Shown piece after piece: positions 45,045-54,707 of a stretch of 64,000 bases of DNA (positions within the stretch are counted from its first letter, which is position 1; every line of letters starts with the position of its first letter). The position numbers and the translations under genes were made by a program. This stretch comes from Paraburkholderia bryophila. Its GTDB lineage: Bacteria > Pseudomonadota > Gammaproteobacteria > Burkholderiales > Burkholderiaceae. Under the pieces are notes generated by a model. It was not told the DNA's origin. It made no database searches and saw only the letters and a list, made by a program, of their open reading frames with translations. The stretch spans positions 248,001 through 312,000 of the forward strand of contig NZ_QLTK01000001.1 of NCBI RefSeq assembly GCF_003269035.1, given 5' to 3'.

Positions 45045-45971
45045 TCAGGCCAGCGTCGGATACCCCGACAGGTTCAGTTTGAAGCCGTGCGCATCCGCGA
45101 CGAGATGGGCCTCCGCCCCGACCGGCAGCGTCAGCATGTTGTGGACATGCCCGAATTGCAGCCCGGTGACGACCGGAATGCCGATCACCGAGCGCACCTG
45201 CTCGATCATCGCGTGCAGGTCGTAACCGTTGTCGTAGTCGTAGGCCTTGCCGCCGGAGAAGTCGCCCAGCACGAGCGCCTGCTGCTGCGCGAGAATGCCG
45301 GACAGATGCAGTTGATAAATCATCCGCTCGACCCGGAACGGCTGCTCGTTCACATCTTCCAGAAACAGAATGCCGCCTTGCACCGGCGGCATGTAGGGCG
45401 TACCGATCAGCGACGTCAACACCGCCAGATTGCCGCCCCACAGCATGCCCGACACGTTGACCGCGTGCGCTTGCGGCGTCGTGCCGGTGACGGTCATGGT
45501 CGGCTTCGTCAGCGCCGACCAGAAGTGCTGCAGGGTGAATTCGCTGAGTTCCTCGGCGCCGAAATCGCTCGTGATCATCGGGCCACCGAAGGTTTTGACG
45601 CCAGCGCGCGCCAGCAGCGCAAGCTGGATCGCGGTGAAATCGCTATGCCCCACCAGCGCGACCGGCTGATCGGTCAGCCGCCGCTGTAGCCCTTCGTAGT
45701 CGAGACCGTGCAGTATCCGCGCCGCGCCGTAGCCGCCACGCACCGCCAGCACGATATCGGGCAGCGCACGCGCCGGGTCGGCGAGCCGGTTCAGGTCGGC
45801 CGCGCGCTCGCCGTCGGTGCCCGCGAACCGCTGGTATCGACGCTTCGTCACCTCCACGCCTTCAACCCGATGCCCTTGCGCATGAAAACGCTGCAACGCG
45901 CGATGCACCGCCTCCGGGTCATGGGGATAGCCGGACGGCGCGATCAGTTCGATGGTGCGATGGACAGTCAT
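45045..45971 (-). CDS. ldcA: Muramoyltetrapeptide LD-carboxypeptidase (peptidase S66)
   Basis: A 308-residue serine peptidase S66. Nucleophile region ALVGHSDFTAIQL, GGYGAARIL, and GILFLEDVNEQPFRVERMIY (catalytic Glu) and the C-terminal His region GLQFGHVHNMLTLPVGA are present. Removes the terminal D-Ala from murein tetrapeptides in cytoplasmic peptidoglycan recycling. Start ATG 45971; the frame upstream overlaps the tadA end. Follows tadA by 28 bases and ends the DUF1992-tadA-ldcA operon. Confidence 0.92.
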   Translation of the reverse strand: MTVHRTIELIAPSGYPHDPEAVHRALQRFHAQGHRVEGVEVTKRRYQRFAGTDGERAADLNRLADPARALPDIVLAVRGGYGAARILHGLDYEGLQRRLTDQPVALVGHSDFTAIQLALLARAGVKTFGGPMITSDFGAEELSEFTLQHFWSALTKPTMTVTGTTPQAHAVNVSGMLWGGNLAVLTSLIGTPYMPPVQGGILFLEDVNEQPFRVERMIYQLHLSGILAQQQALVLGDFSGGKAYDYDNGYDLHAMIEQVRSVIGIPVVTGLQFGHVHNMLTLPVGAEAHLVADAHGFKLNLSGYPTLA

Positions 45972-45999
45972 GGGTGAAGTCCGTTCGATGTTGTTGTGT

Positions 46000-47039
<1,040 letters not shown>

Positions 47040-47201
47040 CTGCAATCCACTACGTTGCGGCCCGAGCATTCTATCAGGGAGCACGCGACGGTTTCGGCTC
47101 GCAGACCGACGAAACCGCCTGGTTTTGAGATTCCGTGTATTTCAGAGGCGTAGCGGCGCAATCGAGGCAGCACGTACATGGCAGCGGCGCCGCACGTCCC
47201 G

Positions 47202-47804
47202 TCAAACGACGCCCGCCAGCCGCCAGCGCGCGAGCACGACATGCCGGGTACGCCCGAGCAAACTGTGCATCAGCGCAAATTCACGCACGTTCCAACTGAC
47301 GGGTTCGATGGGACGTGTCGCCGCCCAGGGCATGCCGTAAGCGAGCGTGACATGCGGCGTGTAAGGCACCGTTGCCGGGAGCGCCGCATCTCCGGCACCC
47401 GCGCCTCGCAAAGCCGCAGCGAGTGCGTCGTGAAGGGCATGCAAACCCGCCACGCCCGCGCCGCCGCCCAGCACCAAGGGTCCCGCCCGTGGCCGCGCCG
47501 CGAAGCTGACCACCGAATCGAACTCGACGGTAAACGGCTCCATGCGAATGGAAGCCCCCGCCTGCATCGCCGCGTCGACGCGCGCCTGCGGTAGACCACC
47601 CGCGAAATTGCCGAGGTGCTGCAACGTGACGTGCAAGCGCCCCGCCGCCAGCGGCTTGCTGCGCACGCGCGCCTCGACGCATAACTGTTGCGCGAACTTC
47701 GCGACGCCGGCGGCCGTCTGGGTATCGGGGAAAACCGCGAAAAACAGGCCGTCTGTCGGTGTAGGGGGCGCCTCGAGCCCGGGCAGCCAGAATTGTTCAG
47801 GCAT
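47202..47804 (-). CDS. thpR: RNA 2',3'-cyclic phosphodiesterase (2H family)
   Basis: A 200-residue 2H phosphoesterase. Both catalytic H-x-T-x motifs are present: LHVTLQHLG (about residue 58) and PHVTLAYG (about 150). Opens 2',3'-cyclic phosphates on RNA ends; formerly called 2'-5' RNA ligase. Divergent from the SOS-regulated radical-SAM gene, so the LexA box at 47972 lies between the two starts, 168 bases from this one. Confidence 0.88.
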   Translation of the reverse strand: MPEQFWLPGLEAPPTPTDGLFFAVFPDTQTAAGVAKFAQQLCVEARVRSKPLAAGRLHVTLQHLGNFAGGLPQARVDAAMQAGASIRMEPFTVEFDSVVSFAARPRAGPLVLGGGAGVAGLHALHDALAAALRGAGAGDAALPATVPYTPHVTLAYGMPWAATRPIEPVSWNVREFALMHSLLGRTRHVVLARWRLAGVV

Positions 47805-47971
47805 GGTGCTCCTGACCGGGTGAAGCCGGCATGACGATAACTCTCCGTTGATTGAGTGTGGCTGGCCGCGAGCGGCCGATCAAGCCGCTGGTCGCGTAGT
47901 CGGGACTGCCAGTCGAGGCTGCAAGTCGGGACCGCCAGAAAGCGCTTGCGTAAGTGGGCCGCTTACGTACA

Positions 47972-47993
47972 ATACTGTACATCCATACAGTAT
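47972..47993. promoter_or_regulatory. LexA (SOS) box
   Basis: atactgt-N8-acagtat: 7-bp perfect arms with the invariant CTGT...ACAG spacing (47975-47990) of the LexA operator of gamma/betaproteobacteria. It ends only 10 bases before the GTG start of the radical-SAM gene, so LexA would block that promoter directly. Confidence 0.82.
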
Positions 47994-48003
47994 TGGCGGC
48001 AAC

Positions 48004-49215
48004 GTGGAACTGCTCAAAAAGCTGGAGATATTGGCCGACGCGGCGAAATACGATGCCTCGTGCGCCAGCAGCGGCGCACCCAAACGCGGCTCGCGCGGGG
48101 TAGACGGTGTGGGTGCCAGCACCGGCGCCGGCATTTGCCATAGTTTTACGCCAGACGGTCGCTGCGTCTCGCTGCTGAAAATCCTGCTCACCAACTTCTG
48201 TCTGTACGACTGCCAATACTGCGTCAACCGGCGTTCGAGCAATGTGCCTCGCGCGCGCTTCACGCCCGAGCAGGTCGTCACCCTCACGCTGGATTTTTAC
48301 CGGCGCAATTACGTCGACGGGCTGTTTCTCAGCTCCGGCATCATCCGCTCGGCGGACTACACCATGGAGCAACTGGTCCGCGTCGCGCAGTCGTTACGCG
48401 AGGACCATCGGTTTCGCGGCTACATTCATCTGAAGACGATTCCAGACGCCGACCCGCAGTGGCTTGCTCTCGCCGGCCGTTACGCCGACCGTTTGAGCGT
48501 GAACATCGAGTTGCCGACCGAGGCCGGCCTCGCGCGCCTTGCGCCGGAAAAGAGCGTGCGCACCATCAAGCTCGCCATGGGCTCGATCCGCCTCGCGCAG
48601 GAAGAAGCGCAAAGCGATACCACCGCGCCTAGCTTCACGCCCGCGGGCCAAAGCACGCAGATGATCGTCGGCGCCGATCAGACGAACGACAGCACGATTC
48701 TTCAAGCCGCCAGCACGCTGTACGGCGCCTACCGGCTCAAGCGCGTGTACTACTCGGCTTTCAGCCCGATTCCCGACAGTCCGTCCGCGGTGCCCGCCCA
48801 GGCGCCGCCGCTGCTGCGCGAACATCGGCTTTATCAGGCGGATTTTCTGTTGCGCGCCTATGGTTTCAGCGTCGAGGAGCTGTTCGAGCAGCCCGGCAAT
48901 CTGTCACTCGAAATCGATCCCAAGCTCCAGTGGGCGCTCGCCCATCGCGAACAATTTCCGGTCGATCTGAACCGTGCGCCGCTGCGCATGATCGCGCGTG
49001 TGCCGGGCATCGGCCTACGCAACGCGAAACGGCTGGTCGAATTGCGGCGCTCGCGGCGGGTACGCTATGAAGACCTCGTGCGCTTGCGCTGCCCGCTGCA
49101 GAAGATCAAGCCGTTCGTCGTGACGCAGGACTATCGCGCGGCAATGCACGATGCCTCCTCCGCGCAATTGCGTCGGCTGTTGACCGCGCCGCCGGTTCAA
49201 CTGGCACTGCTTTGA
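48004..49215 (+). CDS. Radical-SAM putative DNA modification/repair protein
   Basis: A 403-residue radical-SAM protein. Cluster motif C-x3-C-x2-C visible in NFCLYDCQYCVNRRSS (about residues 63-70); conserved N-terminal KLEILADAAKYDASCASSG; C-terminal helix-hairpin-helix DNA-binding motif IARVPGIGLRNAKRLVELRR. The family is always found with a UdgX/DUF4130 protein, as here (9-base gap). Likely acts on damaged or modified DNA. Start GTG 48004 gives a leader of at most about 10 bases after the LexA box, so the message may be nearly leaderless; no in-frame upstream start exists. Confidence 0.85.
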   Translation: MELLKKLEILADAAKYDASCASSGAPKRGSRGVDGVGASTGAGICHSFTPDGRCVSLLKILLTNFCLYDCQYCVNRRSSNVPRARFTPEQVVTLTLDFYRRNYVDGLFLSSGIIRSADYTMEQLVRVAQSLREDHRFRGYIHLKTIPDADPQWLALAGRYADRLSVNIELPTEAGLARLAPEKSVRTIKLAMGSIRLAQEEAQSDTTAPSFTPAGQSTQMIVGADQTNDSTILQAASTLYGAYRLKRVYYSAFSPIPDSPSAVPAQAPPLLREHRLYQADFLLRAYGFSVEELFEQPGNLSLEIDPKLQWALAHREQFPVDLNRAPLRMIARVPGIGLRNAKRLVELRRSRRVRYEDLVRLRCPLQKIKPFVVTQDYRAAMHDASSAQLRRLLTAPPVQLALL

Positions 49216-49224
49216 ATTGACGTC

Positions 49225-50715
49225 ATGCATGCCGTTCTGATCGACGACCACTTCGCTGCGTGGCGCGCAGCGTCCCTCGAAGCGTTGAATCGAGGGCTCG
49301 CTCCAGAGACGATCGAATGGCGGGTCAAGACGGCGCCCGAGTCGCTGCCCGAGTCGCCGCAAACCCTCGCGTTATTCGAGTGCCACGAGCCGCGTGAGGT
49401 CGCGCCGTCGCCCACTCGCGGCGTGCAGGTCTCGAAGGAACTGGCGGCGCTGTTGCAAGACGCCGCGCTGTTTCGCGATCCGCAGCGCTGGGCGTTTTTA
49501 TACAAGGTGCTATGGCGTTGGCAACACGGCGACCGCACGGTCGCGTCGCCGGCCGACGCGGATGGCGCGCGGCTCCATCGCATGGCAAAAAGCGTACGGC
49601 GTGCGAAGCACGACATGATCGCCTACGTGCGGTTTCGCAGGCAAACGGCGGCGGCGCCCACGCCCGAATACATCGCGTGGTACGAACCGGCGCACGACGT
49701 GCTGCGCTGGGCCGCCGAACATTTTTCGCAGCGCATGGGGCGCTCGACATGGATGATCGCGACGCCGCACGGCGCCGCGTTCTGGGACGGCGATCAACTG
49801 CATCTTGAACAGCGGCGCGCGCTGCCGGACGAGCATCGCGGCAATCCCGAAGACGACGCCGAGGCACTTTGGTTGGCCTACTACCGCAGCACGTTCAACC
49901 CGGCGCGGCTAAACCAGGCAGCGCTCGAGCAGCACATGCCGGTGCGTTTCTGGAAGGGTTTGCCGGAAGCTCATCTGATCCCCACCCTGATCAGCGCAGC
50001 GAAAAGCGGCGCGCAGCGCGTGGCGCAAGCGGGTAGTGTCGGCGCGCTCGACGGCAAGTCGATTCCGGTTGAAGCGGAGTTCGCGCAACCGGCGCGCGAG
50101 CCGCCGTCATCGCTCGACCGTTGCCGGCGTTGCGAACTATGGCGGCACGCCACCCAGGCAGTCGGCGGTTCAGGGCCGGGCGATGCGCGAATCATGCTGA
50201 TCGGCGAGCAGCCCGGCGATCAGGAAGATCTGGCCGGCCAGCCGTTCGTCGGGCCGGCGGGGCAACTGCTCGACAGCGCGATCGCGCGTGCGGGATTGTT
50301 GCGCGCGCAGCTTTATCTGACCAACGCGGTCAAACATTTCAAGTGGGAACCGCGCGGCAAACGCCGATTGCACAAAACGCCCGGCCAGCAGGAAATCGCC
50401 GCCTGCGGGTATTGGCTCGAGCGGGAATTGCTGGCGGTGCGCCCGGCGGTGATCGTCGCGCTCGGCGCCACGGCGCTGAATGCGTTACTGCAACGAAAAG
50501 TCAGCCTGAAGGACTATACCGGCGCACCTTTTGAAGCGGCGGGCGGCTGGGCCATCGCGACCTGGCACCCGTCGTTCGCGCTAAGGCAGCAAAGCGACGC
50601 AAGCCGCGACAAAGTGCTGGACGAGATCGGCAACGCGCTCATGCGGGCGCGTCGGCTAGCGGACGAACTGCTCGCGCCCAACACGCAAACGCAACGCGAC
50701 CATCCGCAAGGTTGA
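49225..50715 (+). CDS. DUF4130-UdgX fusion, uracil-DNA cross-linking glycosylase
   Basis: A 496-residue fusion. Residues 1 to about 260 are DUF4130 (TIGR03915), the partner of the radical-SAM protein. The C-terminal part is a UdgX-type uracil-DNA glycosylase: Fe-S cysteines in LDRCRRCELWRHATQA, motif A GEQPGDQED (about 326), the UdgX R-loop GKRRLHKTP (about 377-385, KRRLH where the prototype has KRRIH) whose His forms a covalent bond to uracil-site DNA, and motif B HPSFALR. UdgX traps abasic product covalently. Coupled to the radical-SAM gene and therefore under the same LexA control. Confidence 0.9.
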   Translation: MHAVLIDDHFAAWRAASLEALNRGLAPETIEWRVKTAPESLPESPQTLALFECHEPREVAPSPTRGVQVSKELAALLQDAALFRDPQRWAFLYKVLWRWQHGDRTVASPADADGARLHRMAKSVRRAKHDMIAYVRFRRQTAAAPTPEYIAWYEPAHDVLRWAAEHFSQRMGRSTWMIATPHGAAFWDGDQLHLEQRRALPDEHRGNPEDDAEALWLAYYRSTFNPARLNQAALEQHMPVRFWKGLPEAHLIPTLISAAKSGAQRVAQAGSVGALDGKSIPVEAEFAQPAREPPSSLDRCRRCELWRHATQAVGGSGPGDARIMLIGEQPGDQEDLAGQPFVGPAGQLLDSAIARAGLLRAQLYLTNAVKHFKWEPRGKRRLHKTPGQQEIAACGYWLERELLAVRPAVIVALGATALNALLQRKVSLKDYTGAPFEAAGGWAIATWHPSFALRQQSDASRDKVLDEIGNALMRARRLADELLAPNTQTQRDHPQG

Positions 50716-50740
50716 AACGTGATTTGCAACGCGACAATCG

Positions 50741-51223
50741 CTAACGTCCGTCACGCTGCGCCCCCGTCTCCCCCGCCTGCGGATTCGCCATCAGCCGCAA
50801 CCGCACCCTCAATGGCTGCCGCATATCGACCGGCGGCGTGCCCGCTACCGGATGTTCGCTCAACAAATGCCGCAAGGTCGCATCGGCCCGCGGATCGCCG
50901 AGCGAATCGAACTGCACCTTCGTGACCGCGCCATCCGCGCCGATCCATGCGCGGACCACCAGCGCGGGCGGCGGCGCATCGGCTTTCGCGTTGAGCACGC
51001 GGTCTTCGAGAAACTGATGGAACTGGTTGGCGGCCTCGTCGTTCGCTTCGAGCGACGCCTGAAACTGCTGACCCACGCGTTGTGCGTAGTCGAGCCACGG
51101 TTGCGGCACATCGAGCGCCTGCGCCGTGGCCTGCATGCTCCAGAACAGCGTGCAGGCGACGGCGACCAGCGCCGTCCATCCGGACAGCTTGCAACGGGTA
51201 GTGCAGCCGGTATTGCGCTTCAT
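50741..51223 (-). CDS. Periplasmic TonB-C-like small protein (paralogue 1)
   Basis: A 160-residue exported protein: hydrophobic signal segment (WTALVAVACTLFWSMQATAQ), then WLDYAQRVGQQFQASLEAND and VVRAWIGADGAVTKVQFDSL, the latter with the strand pattern of TonB C-terminal domains (W-I-x2-DG-x-V-x-K-V). Similar in layout to the protein at 54708-55157. Last gene of the 12.5-kb envelope operon, 12 bases after the protease gene. Function unknown; perhaps binds a TonB-dependent partner or TonB itself. Confidence 0.65.
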   Translation of the reverse strand: MKRNTGCTTRCKLSGWTALVAVACTLFWSMQATAQALDVPQPWLDYAQRVGQQFQASLEANDEAANQFHQFLEDRVLNAKADAPPPALVVRAWIGADGAVTKVQFDSLGDPRADATLRHLLSEHPVAGTPPVDMRQPLRVRLRLMANPQAGETGAQRDGR

Positions 51224-51235
51224 GACGATTCCCGG

Positions 51236-52675
51236 TTAGTCCGGTTCCATGGGAAGGTATAGCCGTGACCCGCCGCGTTGCACGAGCAGCGCGACCGTGC
51301 CGTGCGCCGCGCCGATTTCGGCGATCAGCGCGTCGATCGTCGCGACCGGGGTGCCATTGACCGACAGCACGATATCGCCCGCCTTCAGGCCGACACGCGC
51401 AGCCTGTCCGCTTGCCTGTTCGACCAGCAAGCCACGGTCGACACCGAATTGCTGCTGTTCCGGGCCGTTCAACGGCCGCAGGCTCAAGCCGATGCGCACC
51501 GGCCCTTTAGGGTTGCCGCTCGATGCAACGCCGCTGTCGAGCGCGCCCAACGTAACCTGAACACGAGTCCTGGCGCCCGCGCGCCAGACAAGAAGATCGG
51601 CCTTTTGCCCCGGCTTCAGCTTCGCGATGGTGTCCAGCAGATCGACGGGATCCGCCACCGCGTCGCCTTCCACGCCGAGCACGACATCGCCGGCAAGCAG
51701 TCCGGCCTGCGCGCCGGGGCCGCCGGGTTCCACCATGCTGATCAGCGCGCCATCCGGCTGCGCCAGTCCGAACGAACGCGCGAGCGCCTGACTGACTTCC
51801 TGCAACGCAACCCCGAGCCGTCCGCGCGTCACCTTGCCGGTCTTGAGCAGTTGCTCCTTCACGTCGAGCGCCACGTCGATCGGAATCGCGAACGACAGCC
51901 CCTGATATCCGCCCGTCTTCGAATAGATCATCGAATTGATCGCGATCACTCGGCCGCTCAGGTCGAACAGCGGACCGCCCGAGTTGCCGGGATTGATCGG
52001 CACGTCGGTCTGAATGAACGGAATATAGCTCTCGCCCGGCAGCGAGCGCGACTTCGCGCTGACGATCCCTTGCGTCACCGTATTCGCGAATCCGTACGGC
52101 GAACCGATCGCCATCACCCAGTCGCCGACCTCGGTGCGGGCCGGATTGCCGGTGACGACGGCCGGCAGATTGCGGGCGTCGATGCGGATCACCGCGACGT
52201 CCGACAGCGCGTCGCTGCCGATCACCGTGCCCTTGAACTGACGCTTGTCGGTCAACTTCACGTCGACGGTCGTCGCGTCGCCGACCACGTGCCGGTTGGT
52301 CAGAATCACGCCATCCGCACTCACGATAAATCCCGAGCCGAGACTCACCTCTTCGCGATTGCCGATCACACGCCGTGCGAGGAATGGCGCAAGCGGATTG
52401 CCGGGCGCGATGCCGGGCGGCAACTGGATGCCCATTTGCGTGACTTCGCGCGTGACGCTGATGTTGACCACCGCCTGACCGTAGCGTTTGACGAGCGCGG
52501 CGAAATTCGGCATCGTCAGCGACGTGCTGTTCGATGCCCCGCTCGATGCCCCGTTTTCCGCCGCGCCGGTGTTCGCCGCCCAGACCGCCGTGCTCACGCA
52601 CAACGGCATCGACATCGATATAAGCACGGCCATGCCCATGCGCACCATTCCGCCCCGCGCTATCCGCTCCATCAC
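51236..52675 (-). CDS. DegQ/HtrA-type periplasmic serine protease, two PDZ domains
   Basis: A 479-residue protease. Signal peptide (MVRMGMAVLISMSMPLCVST), trypsin-like domain with catalytic His in TNRHVVGDA (about 127), Asp in ALSDVAVIRI (about 156) and Ser in PINPGNSGGPL (about 230), then two PDZ domains (about 280-380 and 395-475). Degrades or refolds misfolded periplasmic proteins. Located inside the TpsB-ExbBD-TonB operon next to a parvulin, so probably the dedicated quality-control protease of that system rather than the housekeeping DegP. Confidence 0.92.
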   Translation of the reverse strand: MMERIARGGMVRMGMAVLISMSMPLCVSTAVWAANTGAAENGASSGASNSTSLTMPNFAALVKRYGQAVVNISVTREVTQMGIQLPPGIAPGNPLAPFLARRVIGNREEVSLGSGFIVSADGVILTNRHVVGDATTVDVKLTDKRQFKGTVIGSDALSDVAVIRIDARNLPAVVTGNPARTEVGDWVMAIGSPYGFANTVTQGIVSAKSRSLPGESYIPFIQTDVPINPGNSGGPLFDLSGRVIAINSMIYSKTGGYQGLSFAIPIDVALDVKEQLLKTGKVTRGRLGVALQEVSQALARSFGLAQPDGALISMVEPGGPGAQAGLLAGDVVLGVEGDAVADPVDLLDTIAKLKPGQKADLLVWRAGARTRVQVTLGALDSGVASSGNPKGPVRIGLSLRPLNGPEQQQFGVDRGLLVEQASGQAARVGLKAGDIVLSVNGTPVATIDALIAEIGAAHGTVALLVQRGGSRLYLPMEPD

Positions 52676-52690
52676 CGCAAGTCCCCTACG

Positions 52691-52906
52691 TCAGCCGCAC
52701 CGACGCGCGAAGAGAATCAGCGCGCGCAGTTCATCCATCGAGAAACGGCCGTCCAGCGCGATGGTGCCCATCTGCCAGTCGGGACAATCGCGCAGCGCAT
52801 CCCACGCGACCCAGCCGCCCCGGCTGCGCAAAATACGATGCGCAGTCGATTCAGTCACCTTCGCGTCGACTTCGATTGCGTCGTCCATCTTGTCCCACGC
52901 CATCAT
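52691..52906 (-). CDS. Small acidic hypothetical protein
   Basis: Seventy-one residues beginning MMAWDKMDDAIEVDAKVTES and ending DELRALILFARRCG. Starts at ATG 52906 with a perfect ggagg 7 bases upstream; 15 bases before the protease gene. No signal peptide, no family recognised. Predicted alpha/beta, Trp-rich (three Trp). The middle (HRILRSRGGWVAWDALRD) is reminiscent of a DNA- or nucleotide-binding loop but I would not assign it. Confidence 0.55.
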   Translation of the reverse strand: MMAWDKMDDAIEVDAKVTESTAHRILRSRGGWVAWDALRDCPDWQMGTIALDGRFSMDELRALILFARRCG

Positions 52907-52992
52907 CCGTGTCCTCCATACCGTTTTGCCGCGTTGTTGCGGACCGCTTGCCATCGTCGCCGAGGGTCGCGGCCTTAACCGGGTATCGACCT

Positions 52993-53187
52993 CTACGTCT
53001 CGTCCCACAACAGCACCTTGACGCCGCGGTGTGATCGCCTCGCTGCACCGCGACGCTTGCGCTCCACTTTGCTGAAAAGCGCGTCCCCGTCAGGCTCATC
53101 CACACCCTCAAGCACGGCGCCCTCACTCGCCGACGCCTCGTCCTGCCGCTCGTCAGCGCCGAATTCACGCAGGGGGTCATGCGTCAT
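52993..53187 (-). CDS. Small hydrophilic hypothetical protein
   Basis: Sixty-four residues (MTHDPLREFGADERQDEASA start, KVLLWDET end), rich in Asp, Glu and Arg. Its ATG overlaps the stop of the upstream gene (ATGA), which supports translation. No signal peptide or recognised family; 86 bases before the next small gene. Confidence 0.5.
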   Translation of the reverse strand: MTHDPLREFGADERQDEASASEGAVLEGVDEPDGDALFSKVERKRRGAARRSHRGVKVLLWDET

Positions 53188-53561
53188 TTCGGTGGCACCG
53201 CGACCGGCGCGGCGGGACGCTGGGGCGTCACCGAATTGCCCCAGTTCGAACCGAACCGGTTACGCTCGGTGGACAAATTGAACGTGCCGAGCCGGTTCGA
53301 CGGCGCGTTGGCCGCGGCTTGCGCCGCCGTCTGCGACGCACCGGCCTGCACCGTCGGCTTCGGCTTGAGTTGTGAACTCAGGCAGTCGTACGACAGCGCG
53401 CGCTGGCCGTCCACCTCGGCATCCACGCACACCGGTTTGGCAGCCAACGCCGGCGCACCGGAATCACTCGCGCGCGGCGCACTGCCTTGCGCGCGGACCG
53501 CGCCGGCCGATACCGATACCAACGCAACGAGTCCCACCACGATCGATCGACGCAGATTCAT
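53184..53561 (-). CDS. Exported hypothetical protein
   Basis: A 125-residue protein with a clear signal peptide (SIVVGLVALVSVSAGAVRAQ). The mature part has one Cys pair (KPVCVDAEVDGQRALSYDCL) that could form a disulfide, then a Ser/Ala/Gln-rich low-complexity tail ending in Pro/Val repeats. Start chosen at the Met before the signal peptide, 5 bases from ggagagag. Part of the envelope operon; probably a periplasmic accessory. No family recognised. Confidence 0.6.
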   Translation of the reverse strand: MNLRRSIVVGLVALVSVSAGAVRAQGSAPRASDSGAPALAAKPVCVDAEVDGQRALSYDCLSSQLKPKPTVQAGASQTAAQAAANAPSNRLGTFNLSTERNRFGSNWGNSVTPQRPAAPVAVPPK

Positions 53562-53734
53562 TGCTCTCTCCAGTCGGCGCCACCCCGCGATTCGCGCACC
53601 GCTCGCCACTGCGCACGAGGTTCCCGCGCAGCGCTACGCCGTTCCGCGCGCGGCCCCGCACGCCACGGCGCCACGTTTCCCACAACGCTCCCGCACACGA
53701 TACGCTTCGACCCAAGCCCCCCCACCCGCGTCGA

Positions 53735-54613
53735 TCACTGTGCCGCGGCCAGCGCCTTCTTCAGCGCGTCCTCGTTGATCGGCGTGTTGCCGGCCAACTT
53801 CGCGACATAAGCCTGCACGTTCTGCTGCAAACGTTGCGCGCGCAACGTCGTGCGAATCTGCTCCTTGACGTCCGCCAGCGGACGTAACGTAGCGCTCTTC
53901 ACGTCGATCAGTTTGACGACGTGAAAACCGTTCGACGTCTGGACCGGCGCGGACACCTGGCCGGGCTTGAGCGCGTCGGCCGCCTGGCGGATAGCGGGCA
54001 ACAGCATCGTCTCGGGCACGACACCCATATCGCCGCCGTTCGCCGCGCTGGTCTTGTCCTGCGAATTCGCCTTCGCCAGCGCGGCAAAGTCTCCACCACG
54101 CGCGCGACCGGCGAGATCGCCCGCCTGCTTGCGGATTTTTTCGAGCGTCGCCGCGTCCGAACCGCTCGGTGCTTCGAGGTAGATCTGCGCGAGATGCAGC
54201 GCGCGCGGCGCGGTGAACGCCGCCTGATTCTGCTCGTACGCCGACTGGATTTCCGCGTCCGACGGATAGTCCGCCGGCGGTGCGTTCACCGCTGCAAGGT
54301 AGCTGCGGACCACCACGTCGCGCTGCGCCTGCTCCAGCGCCGTACGCACTTGCGGTTGCTTGTCCCAGCCCTTCGCCTTCGCTTCGGCGAGCAGCGCTTT
54401 CTGCGCCAGTGTCGAGCGCACCAGCTGGTCCATCGCGCCCGGGTCCGCCGCGAGCCGCGTACGTCCATCGGGATTGAGCGACTTCAACAGCGGTTCGATA
54501 TCGGCCTGCGTGACCGACGCCTGAGGTCCACTCGCGATCACATCGCTTTGCGCCATCGCAAGCAGCGGCATCATCGACACAAACCATCCTGCCAGTACGA
54601 ATTTCTTCACCAT
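53735..54613 (-). CDS. Parvulin-type peptidyl-prolyl isomerase (SurA/PrsA-like)
   Basis: A 292-residue periplasmic PPIase. Signal peptide (VLAGWFVSMMPLLAMAQ), an N-terminal chaperone-like helical region, then a parvulin domain at about residues 135-250 with HLAQIYLEAP, GGDFAALAKANSQDK, GGDMGVVPE and VQTSNGFHVVKLIDVK. Folds exported outer-membrane or surface proteins. Lies 95 bases after the TonB-C-like gene and 173 bases before the small exported gene; likely a client-specific chaperone for the operon's porin and TpsB products. Confidence 0.88.
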   Translation of the reverse strand: MVKKFVLAGWFVSMMPLLAMAQSDVIASGPQASVTQADIEPLLKSLNPDGRTRLAADPGAMDQLVRSTLAQKALLAEAKAKGWDKQPQVRTALEQAQRDVVVRSYLAAVNAPPADYPSDAEIQSAYEQNQAAFTAPRALHLAQIYLEAPSGSDAATLEKIRKQAGDLAGRARGGDFAALAKANSQDKTSAANGGDMGVVPETMLLPAIRQAADALKPGQVSAPVQTSNGFHVVKLIDVKSATLRPLADVKEQIRTTLRAQRLQQNVQAYVAKLAGNTPINEDALKKALAAAQ

Positions 54614-54707
54614 GACTCCTGCGGTTGCCTGAATGCTGTCATCACTGGCACGCTCCTCGTTGGAACGTACCCCTTCCTGCACGGTGGCCGGAATCGCGGC
54701 TCACGCC

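Noticed and set aside
47797..48372. 191-codon minus-strand frame over the LexA region
   Set aside because: Antisense to the radical-SAM gene and inconsistent with the LexA box and thpR promoter location.
51278..52978. 566-codon plus-strand open frame
   Set aside because: Antisense to the HtrA-type protease, whose catalytic triad and PDZ domains are intact.
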